Positions 11,311 to 19,411 of a stretch of DNA of 64,000 nucleotides are shown here, one piece after another. The notes beneath the pieces are model-generated. The model did not search any database and was not told where the DNA came from. It saw only the letters and a list, made by a program, of their open reading frames with translations. Where the stretch lies: assembly GCA_036389335.1 (NCBI GenBank), contig DASVQC010000035.1, positions 1 to 64,000 on the forward strand, given 5' to 3'. Numbering within the stretch: the stretch's first letter is position 1; every line of letters starts with the position of its first letter. The translations under genes were made by a program, and so were the position numbers. The stretch is from JAIVGV01 sp036389335. Its GTDB lineage: Bacteria > Acidobacteriota > Blastocatellia > Pyrinomonadales > Pyrinomonadaceae.

Positions 11311-12390
11311 ATGAACACACTTCACACGCCCTCCGCGCCACCCCTCAAACCGCTGCTCCTCGCGTGCCTGTGCCTGCTCTTCGCGGGCGCGCACGCGCAC
11401 GCGCCCGGCCAGCCCCCGCCGCGCCCCCGCCCGGCGAGTGACAGGAGGCAGGCCGAAGAGATGCTGCTCAAGGGCAAGCAACTGCTCTGGCAAAGCAATG
11501 ACACGGGCGCGGTCGAAGTCTTCCGCGACGCCGCCAAGCGGTTCCCCGACGTGGCCGACACGTGGTACTACCTCGGCGTCGCGCTCAGGCGCGCGGGCGA
11601 CTTCGACGGGTCGGGCGAGGCGCTCAAGCGCGCGCTCAAGCTGCGGGGCTCCTCCGCGACCGTCGGCGCGGAGTTGGCTTACACGCTGCTCGCCGCGGGC
11701 AGGCGCGACGACGCGATCAAAGAGGCGCGGCGGGCCTTCGGCGGCGAGGCGGCGCGCGCCGAGCCGCACTACCTGTTCGCGCTGCTCCACCTCAACCACG
11801 ACTTCCCCGCCCCCGACGCGCCCGCGCGCGCCCTCGAAGAGGCCGAAGCCGCCGTCGCCGCCGACCCTCATTTCGCCCACGCCCACCTGCTCAAGGCGCA
11901 GGCGTTGACGCGCCTCTCCGCCCGGCCCTCGCCCGCGGACGCGCCCGACGCGGCGGGCCGGCGGCTGGCCGAGGCGGCGCAAAGCCTTGAGAAGTTTCTG
12001 GCCCTCGCGCCGGGGGCGGAAGACTTCGCCTTCTGGCAGCAGCAACTGTCGGCCCTGCGCGGCCAGAGCGAGGCGGCGCTCGCGCCCGAAGCCAGCCGCA
12101 CGGTCTTCTCGGCGAAGGACGTGACGACCAAAGCCGCCATCACCTACCGGCCCGAACCGCTCTACACGGAAGCGGCGCGCCGGACGCAGACGTTCGGCGT
12201 GGTGCGCGTGCGGATGGTGCTCGCGGCTGACGGCAGCGTGCAGCACATCCTCGCCTTGGGCAGCCTCCCGAACGGGCTGACGGAGCGCGCGGTCGAGGCG
12301 GCGCGCGCGCTCCAGTTCAGGCCCGCGACGAAAGACGGTCGCCCCGTCTCGCAGTTCGTCTTCGTGGAATACAACTTCAGCATCTACTGA
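11311..12390 (+). CDS. TPR protein with TonB C-terminal domain (copy 2)
   Basis: This 359-residue paralogue of the preceding gene has the same order: a signal sequence (LLLACLCLLFAGAHAHA), TPR units (about residues 45-210, for example DTWYYLGVALRRAGDFDGS) and a TonB C-terminal domain (about 275-359, PEPLYTEAARRTQTFGVVRV). Its last residues, VFVEYNFSIY, closely match VTIDYNFNIY of copy 1, and the segment KDGRPVSQ is identical. The TPR regions have diverged more than the TonB-C domains, suggesting a shared docking site but different cargo. The gap of 41 bases with a GGAGG site indicates co-transcription with copy 1. Confidence 0.88.
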   Translation: MNTLHTPSAPPLKPLLLACLCLLFAGAHAHAPGQPPPRPRPASDRRQAEEMLLKGKQLLWQSNDTGAVEVFRDAAKRFPDVADTWYYLGVALRRAGDFDGSGEALKRALKLRGSSATVGAELAYTLLAAGRRDDAIKEARRAFGGEAARAEPHYLFALLHLNHDFPAPDAPARALEEAEAAVAADPHFAHAHLLKAQALTRLSARPSPADAPDAAGRRLAEAAQSLEKFLALAPGAEDFAFWQQQLSALRGQSEAALAPEASRTVFSAKDVTTKAAITYRPEPLYTEAARRTQTFGVVRVRMVLAADGSVQHILALGSLPNGLTERAVEAARALQFRPATKDGRPVSQFVFVEYNFSIY

Positions 12391-12472
12391 CGCACGCGCC
12401 CGACGCCGCGGCGGCGGCGTTTTCCCCACGCCTCATTCGACAGGGCCGCGCGCGAGCTTTATCTTTATCCCC

Positions 12473-13684
12473 GTGAGCGCGAACACCACATCGACGAACC
12501 CGATCGTGCAGGCCATCGTGGGCGGCACGGCCCCGGCGCAGGCGCGCATGATGGCGGCGCGCGGGATGCTGCCGCTCGCGGCGGAAGACCTCCTCGAAGT
12601 GCTCGTCTGCCTGCGCGGCGACGGCGAGGCCGACATCGCCCAAGCCGCCGCGGCGACGCTCTCGGAGCAGCCGGCGGAACTCCTCCTCGGCGCGGCCTCT
12701 TCCGAGGCGACCTCGCCGCGCGTGCTCGCGCACCTCGCCACGCTCCCCGAGGCCGGGCCGTCCGTCCGTGAGGCCCTGGCGTCGAACGCGCGCACGCCCG
12801 ACGAGGCCATCGTCGCGCTCGCCGCCGGGGCGAGCGAAGGCGCGCTGCTCGAACTCATCACCGTCAACCAGCAGCGCCTCATCCGCGCGCCCGCCATCAT
12901 CGACGCGCTGCTCGCGAACCCGGCCCGCACCTTCGAGGCGGAGCGGCGCGCGAAGGAAGTCCGCCAAGAGTTTTTCGAGAAGGAGCGCGGCGCGCGCCAG
13001 ATCGCCGAGGAGATGCGCGCGCGCGGGCTCTCAGCCGCCGCCGAGTTCGTCGAGGCGGCGGAGTCCGTCGGCGCGGCGGGCGGGCTCACCTTCGACGACG
13101 CGTGGCTCTTGGCCGAGCACATCGAGGTTACGGACGACGAGCTGGACGACTCGTGGATGCCCTCGGAGCGGCTTGAGGAGCTGCTGGCGGAGAGCGAGGA
13201 GGAGCGCGCCGCGACCTTGGAGCGCATCATCTCGGAGACCGCCGCGGAGGTCGGCGAGGTCGCGCCCGAGCGCGTCTCGCTCATCCGCCGGATCATGCTG
13301 ATGAGCGTCAAGGATCGCATCAAGCTCGGGATGAAGGGCGACCGCGAGGCGCGCGCGATCCTCATCCGCGACGGCAACAAGGTGGTCTCGACGGCGGTCG
13401 TCCACAACCCGCGCATCACCGACAAGGAGGTCGAGACCATCGCCGCGATGCGCACCGTCAGCGAGGACGTGCTCCGCCACATCGCGATGAACCGCGCGTG
13501 GGCGCGCGTCTACCCCGTCATCCACAACCTCGCGCGCAACCCGCGCACGCCCCTCGCCTCCGCCCTCGCCATCCTCCCGCGCCTTCAGGGGCGAGACCTC
13601 CAAGCCCTCTCGCAGAACCGCAACGTCCCCGACGGCATCCGCCGCCAAGCGTTCCGCCTCATCCAGACGCGCGCGGGCCACTGA
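12473..13684 (+). CDS. Conserved helical-repeat protein, function unknown
   Basis: The 403-residue product starts at a GTG (12473). It is almost wholly alpha-helical by composition, with recurring short helix pairs bearing Ala/Leu and Pro-Asp/Asn turns (NARTPDEAIVALA, NPRITDKEVETIAAM, NPRTPLASALAILP, NRNVPDGIRRQAF). These look like leucine-rich-variant or HEAT-type repeats, interrupted by an acidic Glu-rich section (about residues 220-265). No signal peptide, membrane segment or catalytic motif is visible. A scaffold or protein-interaction role is the most that can be inferred. It ends next to a convergent gene, with a nested heptamer hairpin between the two stops. Confidence 0.72.
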   Translation: MSANTTSTNPIVQAIVGGTAPAQARMMAARGMLPLAAEDLLEVLVCLRGDGEADIAQAAAATLSEQPAELLLGAASSEATSPRVLAHLATLPEAGPSVREALASNARTPDEAIVALAAGASEGALLELITVNQQRLIRAPAIIDALLANPARTFEAERRAKEVRQEFFEKERGARQIAEEMRARGLSAAAEFVEAAESVGAAGGLTFDDAWLLAEHIEVTDDELDDSWMPSERLEELLAESEEERAATLERIISETAAEVGEVAPERVSLIRRIMLMSVKDRIKLGMKGDREARAILIRDGNKVVSTAVVHNPRITDKEVETIAAMRTVSEDVLRHIAMNRAWARVYPVIHNLARNPRTPLASALAILPRLQGRDLQALSQNRNVPDGIRRQAFRLIQTRAGH

Positions 13685-13689
13685 AAGCC

Positions 13690-13827
13690 GTGACGGGTGA
13701 CAGGTGACAGGTGACAGGCAAGAAGTGATGAGTGATGAGTACTGAGTTGAAGACGAATGCTTTTAACTCAGTACTCATCACTCATCACTCATCACTCCTG
13801 ATTTACCTGTCACCCGTCACCCGTCAC
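13690..13827. repeat. Nested double heptamer inverted repeat
   Basis: Two heptamer families are nested. The outer left arm (13690-13717) is GTGACGG plus three GTGACAG; its right arm (13807-13827) is CTGTCAC plus two CCGTCAC. The inner left arm (13725-13745) is GTGATGA twice then GTACTGA; its right arm (13768-13795) is TCAGTAC plus three TCATCAC. The arms are reverse complements in register, giving one long hairpin. It exactly fills the gap between two convergent stop codons (13684 and 13833), suggesting a bidirectional terminator or insulator role. Confidence 0.85.
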
Positions 13828-13832
13828 GGTCT

Positions 13833-14363
13833 TCAAAAGAGCTGCGAGCCTTTGCGCAGGACAGACCACGTCACGTCGGTGACGGTGTGGCTCGCCGCGC
13901 CCCACCAGAGCCCGGCGAGCGTGGCGAGCGTGATCTCTTTGAACGCGCCGCGCCACTTCAGGCCCGCCTCGAACCCGCGCCACGCGCGCAGGTACTCGTC
14001 CGCGTCCGGCGGCTTGCCGACGACGTAGCTCATGTAGACGTAGAAGACGACAGCCGCGACGGCGGCGAGCACGCCGACGAAGTAGACGACGCGGATGAGC
14101 GTGCCGAAGACGATGCCGTGCGACCAGCGCGAGCGGTGGCGGAAGAGCATCTTGTACGGCAGCCACAGGAAGCGCAGCGGGCCCCAGCGCGTGTACTGCC
14201 GCGACTGGATGTCGAGGTCGGGCCCGAACATCAACCCGCCGAAGACGGTCGCCGCCGTCACCACACCGGCCAGCACGAGGCTGCGCGTCACGCCCCACGC
14301 CGCGACGAATGTCGGCGCCGCCAGCAGCATCGTGATCGCGTCGTGCGTCTTACCGGAAGGCAT
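13833..14363 (-). CDS. DUF2227-like metal-binding membrane protein
   Basis: The 176-residue product looks like a small integral membrane protein of the DUF2227 / YdjM-type metal-dependent group. Characteristic features are the N-terminal KTHDAIT motif, the GPDLDIQSRQYTRWGPLR segment and the histidine pair HRSRWSHG, whose His/Asp residues probably bind metal. Hydrophobic segments lie at about residues 22-45 and 88-115, with a weaker one near 140-155 (LATLAGLWWGAASHTVTD). Family members are suspected membrane hydrolases, but no reaction is established. The ATG at 14363 lies next to a heptamer array upstream. Confidence 0.75.
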   Translation of the reverse strand: MPSGKTHDAITMLLAAPTFVAAWGVTRSLVLAGVVTAATVFGGLMFGPDLDIQSRQYTRWGPLRFLWLPYKMLFRHRSRWSHGIVFGTLIRVVYFVGVLAAVAAVVFYVYMSYVVGKPPDADEYLRAWRGFEAGLKWRGAFKEITLATLAGLWWGAASHTVTDVTWSVLRKGSQLF

Positions 14364-14373
14364 GGAAGCAGCA

Positions 14374-14484
14374 GTCAGTAGTCAGTAGTAAATCGGAGCC
14401 CACGCGCCCACAAGCAAGATGATACCCGACCTCACGTCAACCCTTCTACTGACAACGGACAACTGACAACTGACTACTGACTAC
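14374..14484. repeat. Heptamer inverted-repeat element (GTCAGTA type)
   Basis: The left arm is GTCAGTA twice (14374-14387). The right arm (14446-14484) is CTACTGA, CAACGGA, CAACTGA twice, CTACTGA and CTAC, the inverted counterpart in seven-base register. It sits between the divergent starts of the DUF2227-like gene (14363) and the acyltransferase gene (14553), so unlike most copies it lies in a promoter region rather than after genes. Confidence 0.8.
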
Positions 14485-14552
14485 ATCTTCGCCCGTTTGC
14501 CAGCCGCCGGGACGCCGCGTTAAACTGCCCGTTCTCTCCGACCGGACGCATA

Positions 14553-15557
14553 ATGGCTAAACAGCGCGGGAAACTTCAGACCGACTCGGAATACGCGGCG
14601 GTGCGCCTGCTGCTCGGCGCGCTCGGCGTGCTGCCGCGCCGCGCGGCGGTCGCGCTGGGACGCGTGATGGGCCACGCGGCTTACGCGCTCGCAGGTGGCT
14701 TGCGCCGCACCGGCCTGCGAAACCTGCAGCTCGCCTTCCCCGAAATGAGCGAAGGCGAGAGGCGGCGAATCCTGCGCCGCTCGATGGTCGGCCTCGGTCG
14801 GCAGCTCGGACACTTCAGCCACTTCCCGCGCATGACCGCCGAAGACTTGCGCGACCTCGTCGAGTACGACGGCATCGAAATCCTCCACGAGGCGCAGGCG
14901 CGCGGGCGCGGGATAATTTTCCTGACCGCGCACCTCGGCGCGTGGGAAGTCCTCTCCTTCGCCCACTCCGCCCTCCACGGCCCGATCAGCTTCATGGTGC
15001 GGCGGCTCGACAACCCGCGCGTCGAAGAGTTGATCGACCGCGTCAGGACGCGCTTCGGCAACCGCTCCATCGACAAGAAGATGGCGGCGCGCTCGGCGCT
15101 CAAACTCCTGCGCGAGGGCGGCACGCTCGGCATCCTCGCAGACCTCAACACGCAGCCGCACGAGGGCGTCTTCGTCCCCTTCTTCGACCTCCCCGCCTGC
15201 ACGACGAGCGGCATCGCCGTCCTCGCGCTGCGCACCGACGCCGCCGTCATCCCCGTCGTCGCGCCGTGGCACGAGGAGCGCGGGCGCTACGTCTTCCACG
15301 GCAGCCCCATCGTCGAACTCTCACGCACGGGCGATCACGAGCGCGACGTCGAGATCAACACCGCGCGCTTCACCGCCGCCGTCGAGGCACAAATCCGCAA
15401 GTACCCGGAGCAGTGGCTCTGGATTCACAAACGCTGGAAGACCCGCCCCGCCGGCGAGCCCGACCTTTACGGCAAAGAGAGCGTGAGAAACCTCACCGAA
15501 AGCGCCCCGCCAGCCTCGCAAGAGACCGTCCTGAGCACAAAACCGCAAAAATTTTGA
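14553..15557 (+). CDS. LpxL/HtrB-like lysophospholipid or lipid A acyltransferase
   Basis: The 334-residue product belongs to the LpxL/LpxM (HtrB/MsbB) acyltransferase family, which acylates lipid A precursors or related lipids at the inner membrane. The catalytic H(X)4E motif is HLGAWE (about residues 129-134) in FLTAHLGAWEVLSF. Downstream blocks include FMVRRLDNPRVEE, KLLREGGTLGILADLN, FVPFFDLPACTTSGIAVLAL and the closing PEQWLWIHKRWKTRP. An N-terminal hydrophobic stretch (about 25-50) fits the membrane anchor. The presence of this enzyme supports a Gram-negative envelope. The exact acceptor lipid cannot be fixed from sequence, so no gene symbol is given. Confidence 0.88.
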   Translation: MAKQRGKLQTDSEYAAVRLLLGALGVLPRRAAVALGRVMGHAAYALAGGLRRTGLRNLQLAFPEMSEGERRRILRRSMVGLGRQLGHFSHFPRMTAEDLRDLVEYDGIEILHEAQARGRGIIFLTAHLGAWEVLSFAHSALHGPISFMVRRLDNPRVEELIDRVRTRFGNRSIDKKMAARSALKLLREGGTLGILADLNTQPHEGVFVPFFDLPACTTSGIAVLALRTDAAVIPVVAPWHEERGRYVFHGSPIVELSRTGDHERDVEINTARFTAAVEAQIRKYPEQWLWIHKRWKTRPAGEPDLYGKESVRNLTESAPPASQETVLSTKPQKF

Positions 15558-15643
15558 ACGCCTTTTCCGCCCTGCTTTCAATAACTTAGCGGTTTCAAAC
15601 GCCAACTGTTACGAATCTGTGAAGAAAACTTTGCATTTTGTTC

Positions 15644-15671
15644 TTGACACCTCACAAAGTTTTGGTGTAAT
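15644..15671 (+). promoter_or_regulatory. Sigma70-type promoter of the candidate small RNA
   Basis: A perfect TTGACA -35 box (15644-15649) is followed after 16 bases by TGTAAT (15666-15671), a near-consensus -10 box, in an AT-rich stretch. A start near 15678 is expected. No plausible protein gene lies downstream on this strand before the terminator at 15890. Confidence 0.7.
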
Positions 15672-15677
15672 TTCACA

Positions 15678-15925
15678 CACGAGTTCAGCCAATCAAGTTC
15701 TTAACAGTTTTTTGAAAAGTCTGCTGGTCGTAGGGTGCGAGCGGGTCGGGCGAATATTAAGTTTTGTCGGTCATGCAATTATTCCCGCCCGTCTAAACGC
15801 ACCACCCACACATCCGGATCGCCCGTAGGTGACGATCTCCAGCACCAACCAACGCCACCCTGAGTCTCCGAGCCTGCCCAAAAGTTTTAAGCCGCGTTAG
15901 CCCCCCAAGCTAACGCGGCTCCTTT
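15678..15925 (+). ncRNA. Candidate structured small RNA, about 250 nt
   Basis: The segment lies between a strong promoter and a Rho-independent terminator and contains no convincing reading frame. Three nested helices can be drawn: TGCTGG (15722-15727) with CCAGCA (15839-15844); GGTGCG (15734-15739) with CGCACC (15798-15803); and CGGGtCGGG (15742-15750) with CCCGCCCG (15784-15791), a bulged helix that an AATA/TATT pairing may extend. The result is a long rod with internal loops. That outline is loosely like 6S RNA, but I see no diagnostic sequence of 6S, SRP RNA, tmRNA or RNase P, so the class is left open. It sits alone between the LpxL-like gene and the convergent fabG. Confidence 0.55.
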
Positions 15926-15927
15926 CT
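15890..15927. terminator. Rho-independent terminator, probably bidirectional
   Basis: AGCCGCGTTAGC (15890-15901) pairs with GCTAACGCGGCT (15909-15920), a perfect 12-bp stem with a 7-base loop, followed on the plus strand by CCTTTCTTTTTAC. On the minus strand the stem is followed by TTAAAACTTTT, so it may also end the galU-fabG transcript. Confidence 0.85.
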
Positions 15928-15978
15928 TTTTACGCTAAGAGTTTTCCGGCCAAGCGCGCGCGGGATTCAAGTCGGGAC

Positions 15979-16749
15979 TCACATCGCCAGCCCGCCGTCG
16001 ACCTGTATGACCTGACCCGTGATGTAGCGCGCCGAGGGCGACAGGAGGAAGCAGGCGATCTCGGCGATCTCTTCGGGCTGCGCGAAGCGACCGAGAGGAA
16101 TCTGCTCCGTCAGCTTCGCGCGGTAAGACTCGTCGAGCGCGCCGGACATCTCCGTGTCCACCAGACCGAGGGCGAGCGCGTTGACCGTCACCCCGCGGCT
16201 CGCCACCTCTCTGGCGAGCGACTTCGTCAGACCGATCATCCCGGCTTTCGACGCCGAGTAGTTCGACTGCCCGGCCATCCCGACCACGCCGCTGATCGAC
16301 GTGACGTTCAGAACCGATCCGCCCCCGTCCTGCCTGAGCATGAAGCGCAGCGCGGCCTTGGAAAAGTTCCACGCGCCTTTGAGGTTCGTATCGACGACCG
16401 CGTCCCAGTCCTCCTCCTTCATCCTGAGGATGAGCCCGTCGCGCGTGATGCCCGCGTTGTTGACGAGGAAGTCGACGCGACCGAAGGCCTCCTTCGCCTG
16501 CTTGACCATCTCGGCGGCGGCGCTCGTCTGCGCCACGTCGCACTGCGCGGCGATGGCCGCGACGCCCAAGCCTTCGATCTCGGCCTTCAACTGCTCTGCG
16601 GCCTCGGCGCTCTTCGCGTAGTTGAAGGCGACCGACGCGCCGCGCCGCGCGAGTTCGAGGGCGACGGCGCGACCGATGCCGCGCGACGCGCCCGTCACTA
16701 TCCCGGCGCGCCCGGCGAAGGCTTTCGCGTTGTCGTTGGGGCTGCTCAT
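15979..16749 (-). CDS. fabG: 3-oxoacyl-[acyl-carrier-protein] reductase
   Basis: This 256-residue short-chain dehydrogenase reduces 3-oxoacyl-ACP with NADPH in type II fatty-acid synthesis. Visible motifs are the cofactor loop TGASRGIGRAVALEL (about residue 18), NNAG with the following ITRDGLILRMKEEDWD segment typical of FabG, the catalytic Ser of NVTSISGVVG, and YSASKAG (Tyr and Lys). It ends with the FabG signature YITGQVIQVDGGLAM. It lies 7 bases downstream of galU, so the two are probably co-transcribed. Other short-chain reductases look similar, but the RDGLILRM segment and the C-terminus make FabG the best name. Confidence 0.92.
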   Translation of the reverse strand: MSSPNDNAKAFAGRAGIVTGASRGIGRAVALELARRGASVAFNYAKSAEAAEQLKAEIEGLGVAAIAAQCDVAQTSAAAEMVKQAKEAFGRVDFLVNNAGITRDGLILRMKEEDWDAVVDTNLKGAWNFSKAALRFMLRQDGGGSVLNVTSISGVVGMAGQSNYSASKAGMIGLTKSLAREVASRGVTVNALALGLVDTEMSGALDESYRAKLTEQIPLGRFAQPEEIAEIACFLLSPSARYITGQVIQVDGGLAM

Positions 16750-16756
16750 GAGTTCG

Positions 16757-17632
16757 TCACCCGTCCAGTTTCAGCGAGCGCAGGTACTCTTTGAACTGCG
16801 GCGCGAGGTCGGGTCGCTTCAGCGCGAACTCGACGGTCGCGACGAGGAAGCCGAGCTTGTCGCCCGCGTCGTGGCGCGTGCCCTCGAAGCGGACGGCGTA
16901 GAAGGGGCGCTTCCTGAGGAGCGAGCGCATCGCGTCCGTGATCTGGAACTCCCCGCCCGCGCCGCGCGGCGTCCGCTCGATCTCCGGGAAGATGTCGGGC
17001 GTCAGGATGTAGCGACCGATGATCGCGAGATCGGACGGGGCTTCGTGGAAGGGCGGCTTCTCGACCATGTCCTTGATCTTATAGACGCCCTCCGACACTT
17101 CGTCGGCGTCGATCACCCCGAAGCGCGAGATCGCCTCGCCCGCCACACGCATCGTCCCGAGCACCGGCGCGTCGAACTCTTCGTAGACGCGCATCATCTG
17201 TTTGAGCGCCGGCACTTCGGCGTCCACGATGTCGTCGGCGAGCAGCACGGCGAAGGGCTCGTCGCCGGCGAAGTCGCGCGCCTGAAGGACGGCGTGGCCG
17301 AGCCCCAGCGCCTCGCGCTGCCGGACGTAAGAGACCTGCGCCATCTCCGAGATGGCGCGCACCTCGCGCCGCGCCTCGTCCTTGCCGCGCTCGCGCAAAA
17401 GCTGCTCCAGCTCGAACGAGATGTCGAAGTGATCCTCGATGACGGTCTTGCCCCGGCTCGTGACGATCAGGATCGACTCGACGCCCGACCCGACCGCCTC
17501 CTCGACGACGTACTGGATCAGGGGCTTATCGACGAGCGGCAGCATCTCCTTCGGCGAAGCCTTCGTCGCCGGCAGGAAGCGCGTGCCCAGCCCCGCGGCG
17601 GGGAAGACGGCTTTGCGAATCTTCTGTGGCAT
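16757..17632 (-). CDS. galU: UTP--glucose-1-phosphate uridylyltransferase
   Basis: GalU makes UDP-glucose from UTP and glucose-1-phosphate for cell-surface glycans and glycosyl transfer. The 291-residue product has the nucleotidyltransferase signature PAAGLGTRFLPATKASPKEM at residues 11-30, with LVDKPLIQYVVEEA following. It also has the acidic metal-binding patch VLLADDIVD, the VEKPPFHEAPSDLAIIGRYI segment and GGEFQITDA. Length and motifs match GalU rather than GlmU or RmlA. It is the first gene of a galU-fabG unit, with a heptamer array just upstream of the start. Confidence 0.95.
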   Translation of the reverse strand: MPQKIRKAVFPAAGLGTRFLPATKASPKEMLPLVDKPLIQYVVEEAVGSGVESILIVTSRGKTVIEDHFDISFELEQLLRERGKDEARREVRAISEMAQVSYVRQREALGLGHAVLQARDFAGDEPFAVLLADDIVDAEVPALKQMMRVYEEFDAPVLGTMRVAGEAISRFGVIDADEVSEGVYKIKDMVEKPPFHEAPSDLAIIGRYILTPDIFPEIERTPRGAGGEFQITDAMRSLLRKRPFYAVRFEGTRHDAGDKLGFLVATVEFALKRPDLAPQFKEYLRSLKLDG

Positions 17633-17640
17633 GAGTAGCT

Positions 17641-17717
17641 GTTAGCCGTTAGCTGTTAGCTGTTAGCTATGCCTCCCGGATCGGCTAAACGCTAACGGCC
17701 AATCGCTCACGGCCCCC
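17641..17717. repeat. Heptamer array (GTTAGCT type) between galU and serS
   Basis: GTTAGCC followed by three GTTAGCT copies runs from 17641 to 17668. A degenerate inverted array in the same register follows (17683-17717: GGCTAAA, CGCTAAC, GGCCAAT, CGCTCAC, GGCCCCC). It sits between two divergent genes. The same heptamer is used again at 54677-54853 and, in degenerate form, at 63125-63220. Confidence 0.75.
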
Positions 17718-17818
17718 TTCCTTGACACGCTCGCGAAGCGTCGGCTAGGTTGGCTTTTTCGTCTGCGTGCGCTGTTTAAGCTCCTGAGTTTCTATCACAC
17801 CGCGAAGGACACCGGCAA

Positions 17819-19114
17819 ATGCTCGATCTCCACTTCGTCCGCGAAAACCTCGACCGCGTGCGCGCCGCGCTCGAAGCGCGCCGACACCCGACCGCGCCGC
17901 TCGACGACTTCGCGCGCATGGACGCCGAGCGACGCCGCGTCATCAGCGAGTCGGACGGGTTGAACGCCGAGCGCAACGCGGCGAGCAAAGAGATCGGCGC
18001 GCTGATGAAGTCGGGGCGGAAGGACGAGGCCGAGTCGCAGCGCAAGGCGGTGGGCGAGCTGAAGGACAGGATCGCGGAACTCGAACGGCGGCGCGACGAG
18101 GCCGAGTCGAAGATGCGCGAGTTGTTGTCAACGCTCCCGAACGTGCCGCACGAGAGCGTGCCCGTCGGCGCGGACGAGTCTGCGAACCGGGAGGTCAGGC
18201 GCTGGGGCGAGCCGCCGGCGCTCGACTTCGAGCCGAAGGATCACGTCGATCTCGGCGCGCGGCTCGGCATCCTCGACACGGAGCGCGCGTCGAAGATCGC
18301 GGGCGCGCGCTTCGCGATCCTGAAAGGCGCGGGTGCGATGCTCTCGCGCGCTCTCGTTAACTTCATGCTCGATCTGCACACGCGCGAGCACGGCTACGAG
18401 GAGACGCTGCCGCCCTTCATCGTCAACCGCGACGCGCTCTTCGGCACCGGGCAGCTCCCCAAATTCGAGCAGGACTTGTTCAAGCTCACAGACGAGCGCG
18501 AACTCTACCTCAGCCCGACCGCCGAAGTCCCCGTCACCAACATCCGCCGCGACGAGATGCTCGACGCCGCAGACCTCCCGCTCAAGTCGGTCGCCTACTC
18601 CCCCTGCTTCCGCTCCGAGGCGGGCTCCTACGGTCGCGACACGCGCGGCCTCATCCGCCAGCACCAGTTTGAAAAAGTCGAGCTGGTGAAACTCGCGCGC
18701 CCCGAAGACTCTTACGACGAGCTGGAATCGCTGACGCGCGACGCCGAGCGCGTGCTGCAACTCTTGGGGCTGCACTACCGCGTCGTCGCGCTCTCGACGG
18801 GCGACCTCGGCTTCTCCGCCGCCAAGACCTACGACATCGAGGTCTGGCTGCCGTCGCAGGCGTCCTTCCGCGAAATCTCTTCCTGCTCGAACTGCGAGGC
18901 GTTCCAGGCCCGGCGCGCGCAGATACGCTTCCGCCGCGAGCCCGGCGGCAAGCCCGAATACGTCCACACGCTCAACGGATCGGGGCTCGCCGTCGGTCGC
19001 ACGTGGCTCGCGATTCTAGAGAACTACCAACGGGCGGACGGCTCCGTTCGCGTCCCCGAAGTTTTACAGCATTACATGAACGGGATGGAGAGGATTGAGG
19101 GTGTGAAGCGTTAG
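17819..19114 (+). CDS. serS: Seryl-tRNA synthetase
   Basis: SerRS charges tRNA-Ser with serine. The 431-residue product has the N-terminal antiparallel coiled-coil arm (about residues 25-105) that grips the long variable arm of tRNA-Ser. The class II core follows: motif 1 region GAGAMLSRALVNFMLDLH, motif 2 CFRSEAGSYGRDTRGLIRQH and motif 3 LNGSGLAVGRTWLAILENYQ. The serine-binding TAEVPVTNIRRDEML segment is intact. The cognate tRNA-Ser(UGA) lies in this same window at 30452-30534. No T-box or other leader element is seen upstream, only the heptamer array. Confidence 0.98.
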   Translation: MLDLHFVRENLDRVRAALEARRHPTAPLDDFARMDAERRRVISESDGLNAERNAASKEIGALMKSGRKDEAESQRKAVGELKDRIAELERRRDEAESKMRELLSTLPNVPHESVPVGADESANREVRRWGEPPALDFEPKDHVDLGARLGILDTERASKIAGARFAILKGAGAMLSRALVNFMLDLHTREHGYEETLPPFIVNRDALFGTGQLPKFEQDLFKLTDERELYLSPTAEVPVTNIRRDEMLDAADLPLKSVAYSPCFRSEAGSYGRDTRGLIRQHQFEKVELVKLARPEDSYDELESLTRDAERVLQLLGLHYRVVALSTGDLGFSAAKTYDIEVWLPSQASFREISSCSNCEAFQARRAQIRFRREPGGKPEYVHTLNGSGLAVGRTWLAILENYQRADGSVRVPEVLQHYMNGMERIEGVKR

Positions 19115-19166
19115 GACGAAAATGGTCTGATAGATTTGAGAAGTTATTGTAGGCAGAATCAACTCT

Positions 19167-19400
19167 TCACGGCATTGTTGCGAGTTCGGCTAAATCTTCA
19201 AAGTAACGACGGTGGGTGCGCCGCAAGGCTTCTTCAGTTTCTGCTTCTAATAGAACGACCTCGCGTTCAACCCCCTGACGATTGAGTTCAAGCTCCATTC
19301 CAAGTCGTGTGTTTTCGGCAGACTCGCGCTCAGCGTCGCCAAACCTTTTAAGGGTAACGATGCTGCCACAGCTACGGTCGTACTCAACCAGAAAGAGCAT
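19167..19400 (-). CDS. Small acidic protein next to RelA/SpoT gene, possible antitoxin
   Basis: The 77-residue product begins MLFLVEYDRSCGSIVTLKRF. A short beta-prone N-terminus is followed by a charged helical region rich in Glu and Arg (RESAENTRLGMELELNRQG, then EEALRRTHRRYFEDLAELA). I do not recognise a family. It lies 11 bases downstream of the RelA/SpoT-domain gene on the same strand, has the same lower GC, and is absent from the surrounding housekeeping context, so the two look like a co-acquired cassette. A role as neutraliser of the synthetase is an inference from layout only; in described toxSAS pairs the antitoxin is adjacent but the order varies. Confidence 0.6.
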   Translation of the reverse strand: MLFLVEYDRSCGSIVTLKRFGDAERESAENTRLGMELELNRQGVEREVVLLEAETEEALRRTHRRYFEDLAELATMP

Positions 19401-19411
19401 TATTTCTCTCC

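Noticed and set aside
15619..15828. 69-residue open frame in the 15.6-15.9 kb gap
   Set aside because: It starts upstream of the promoter boxes, overlaps the -35 and -10 region and the structured helices, and has no ribosome site. A non-coding RNA explains the region better.
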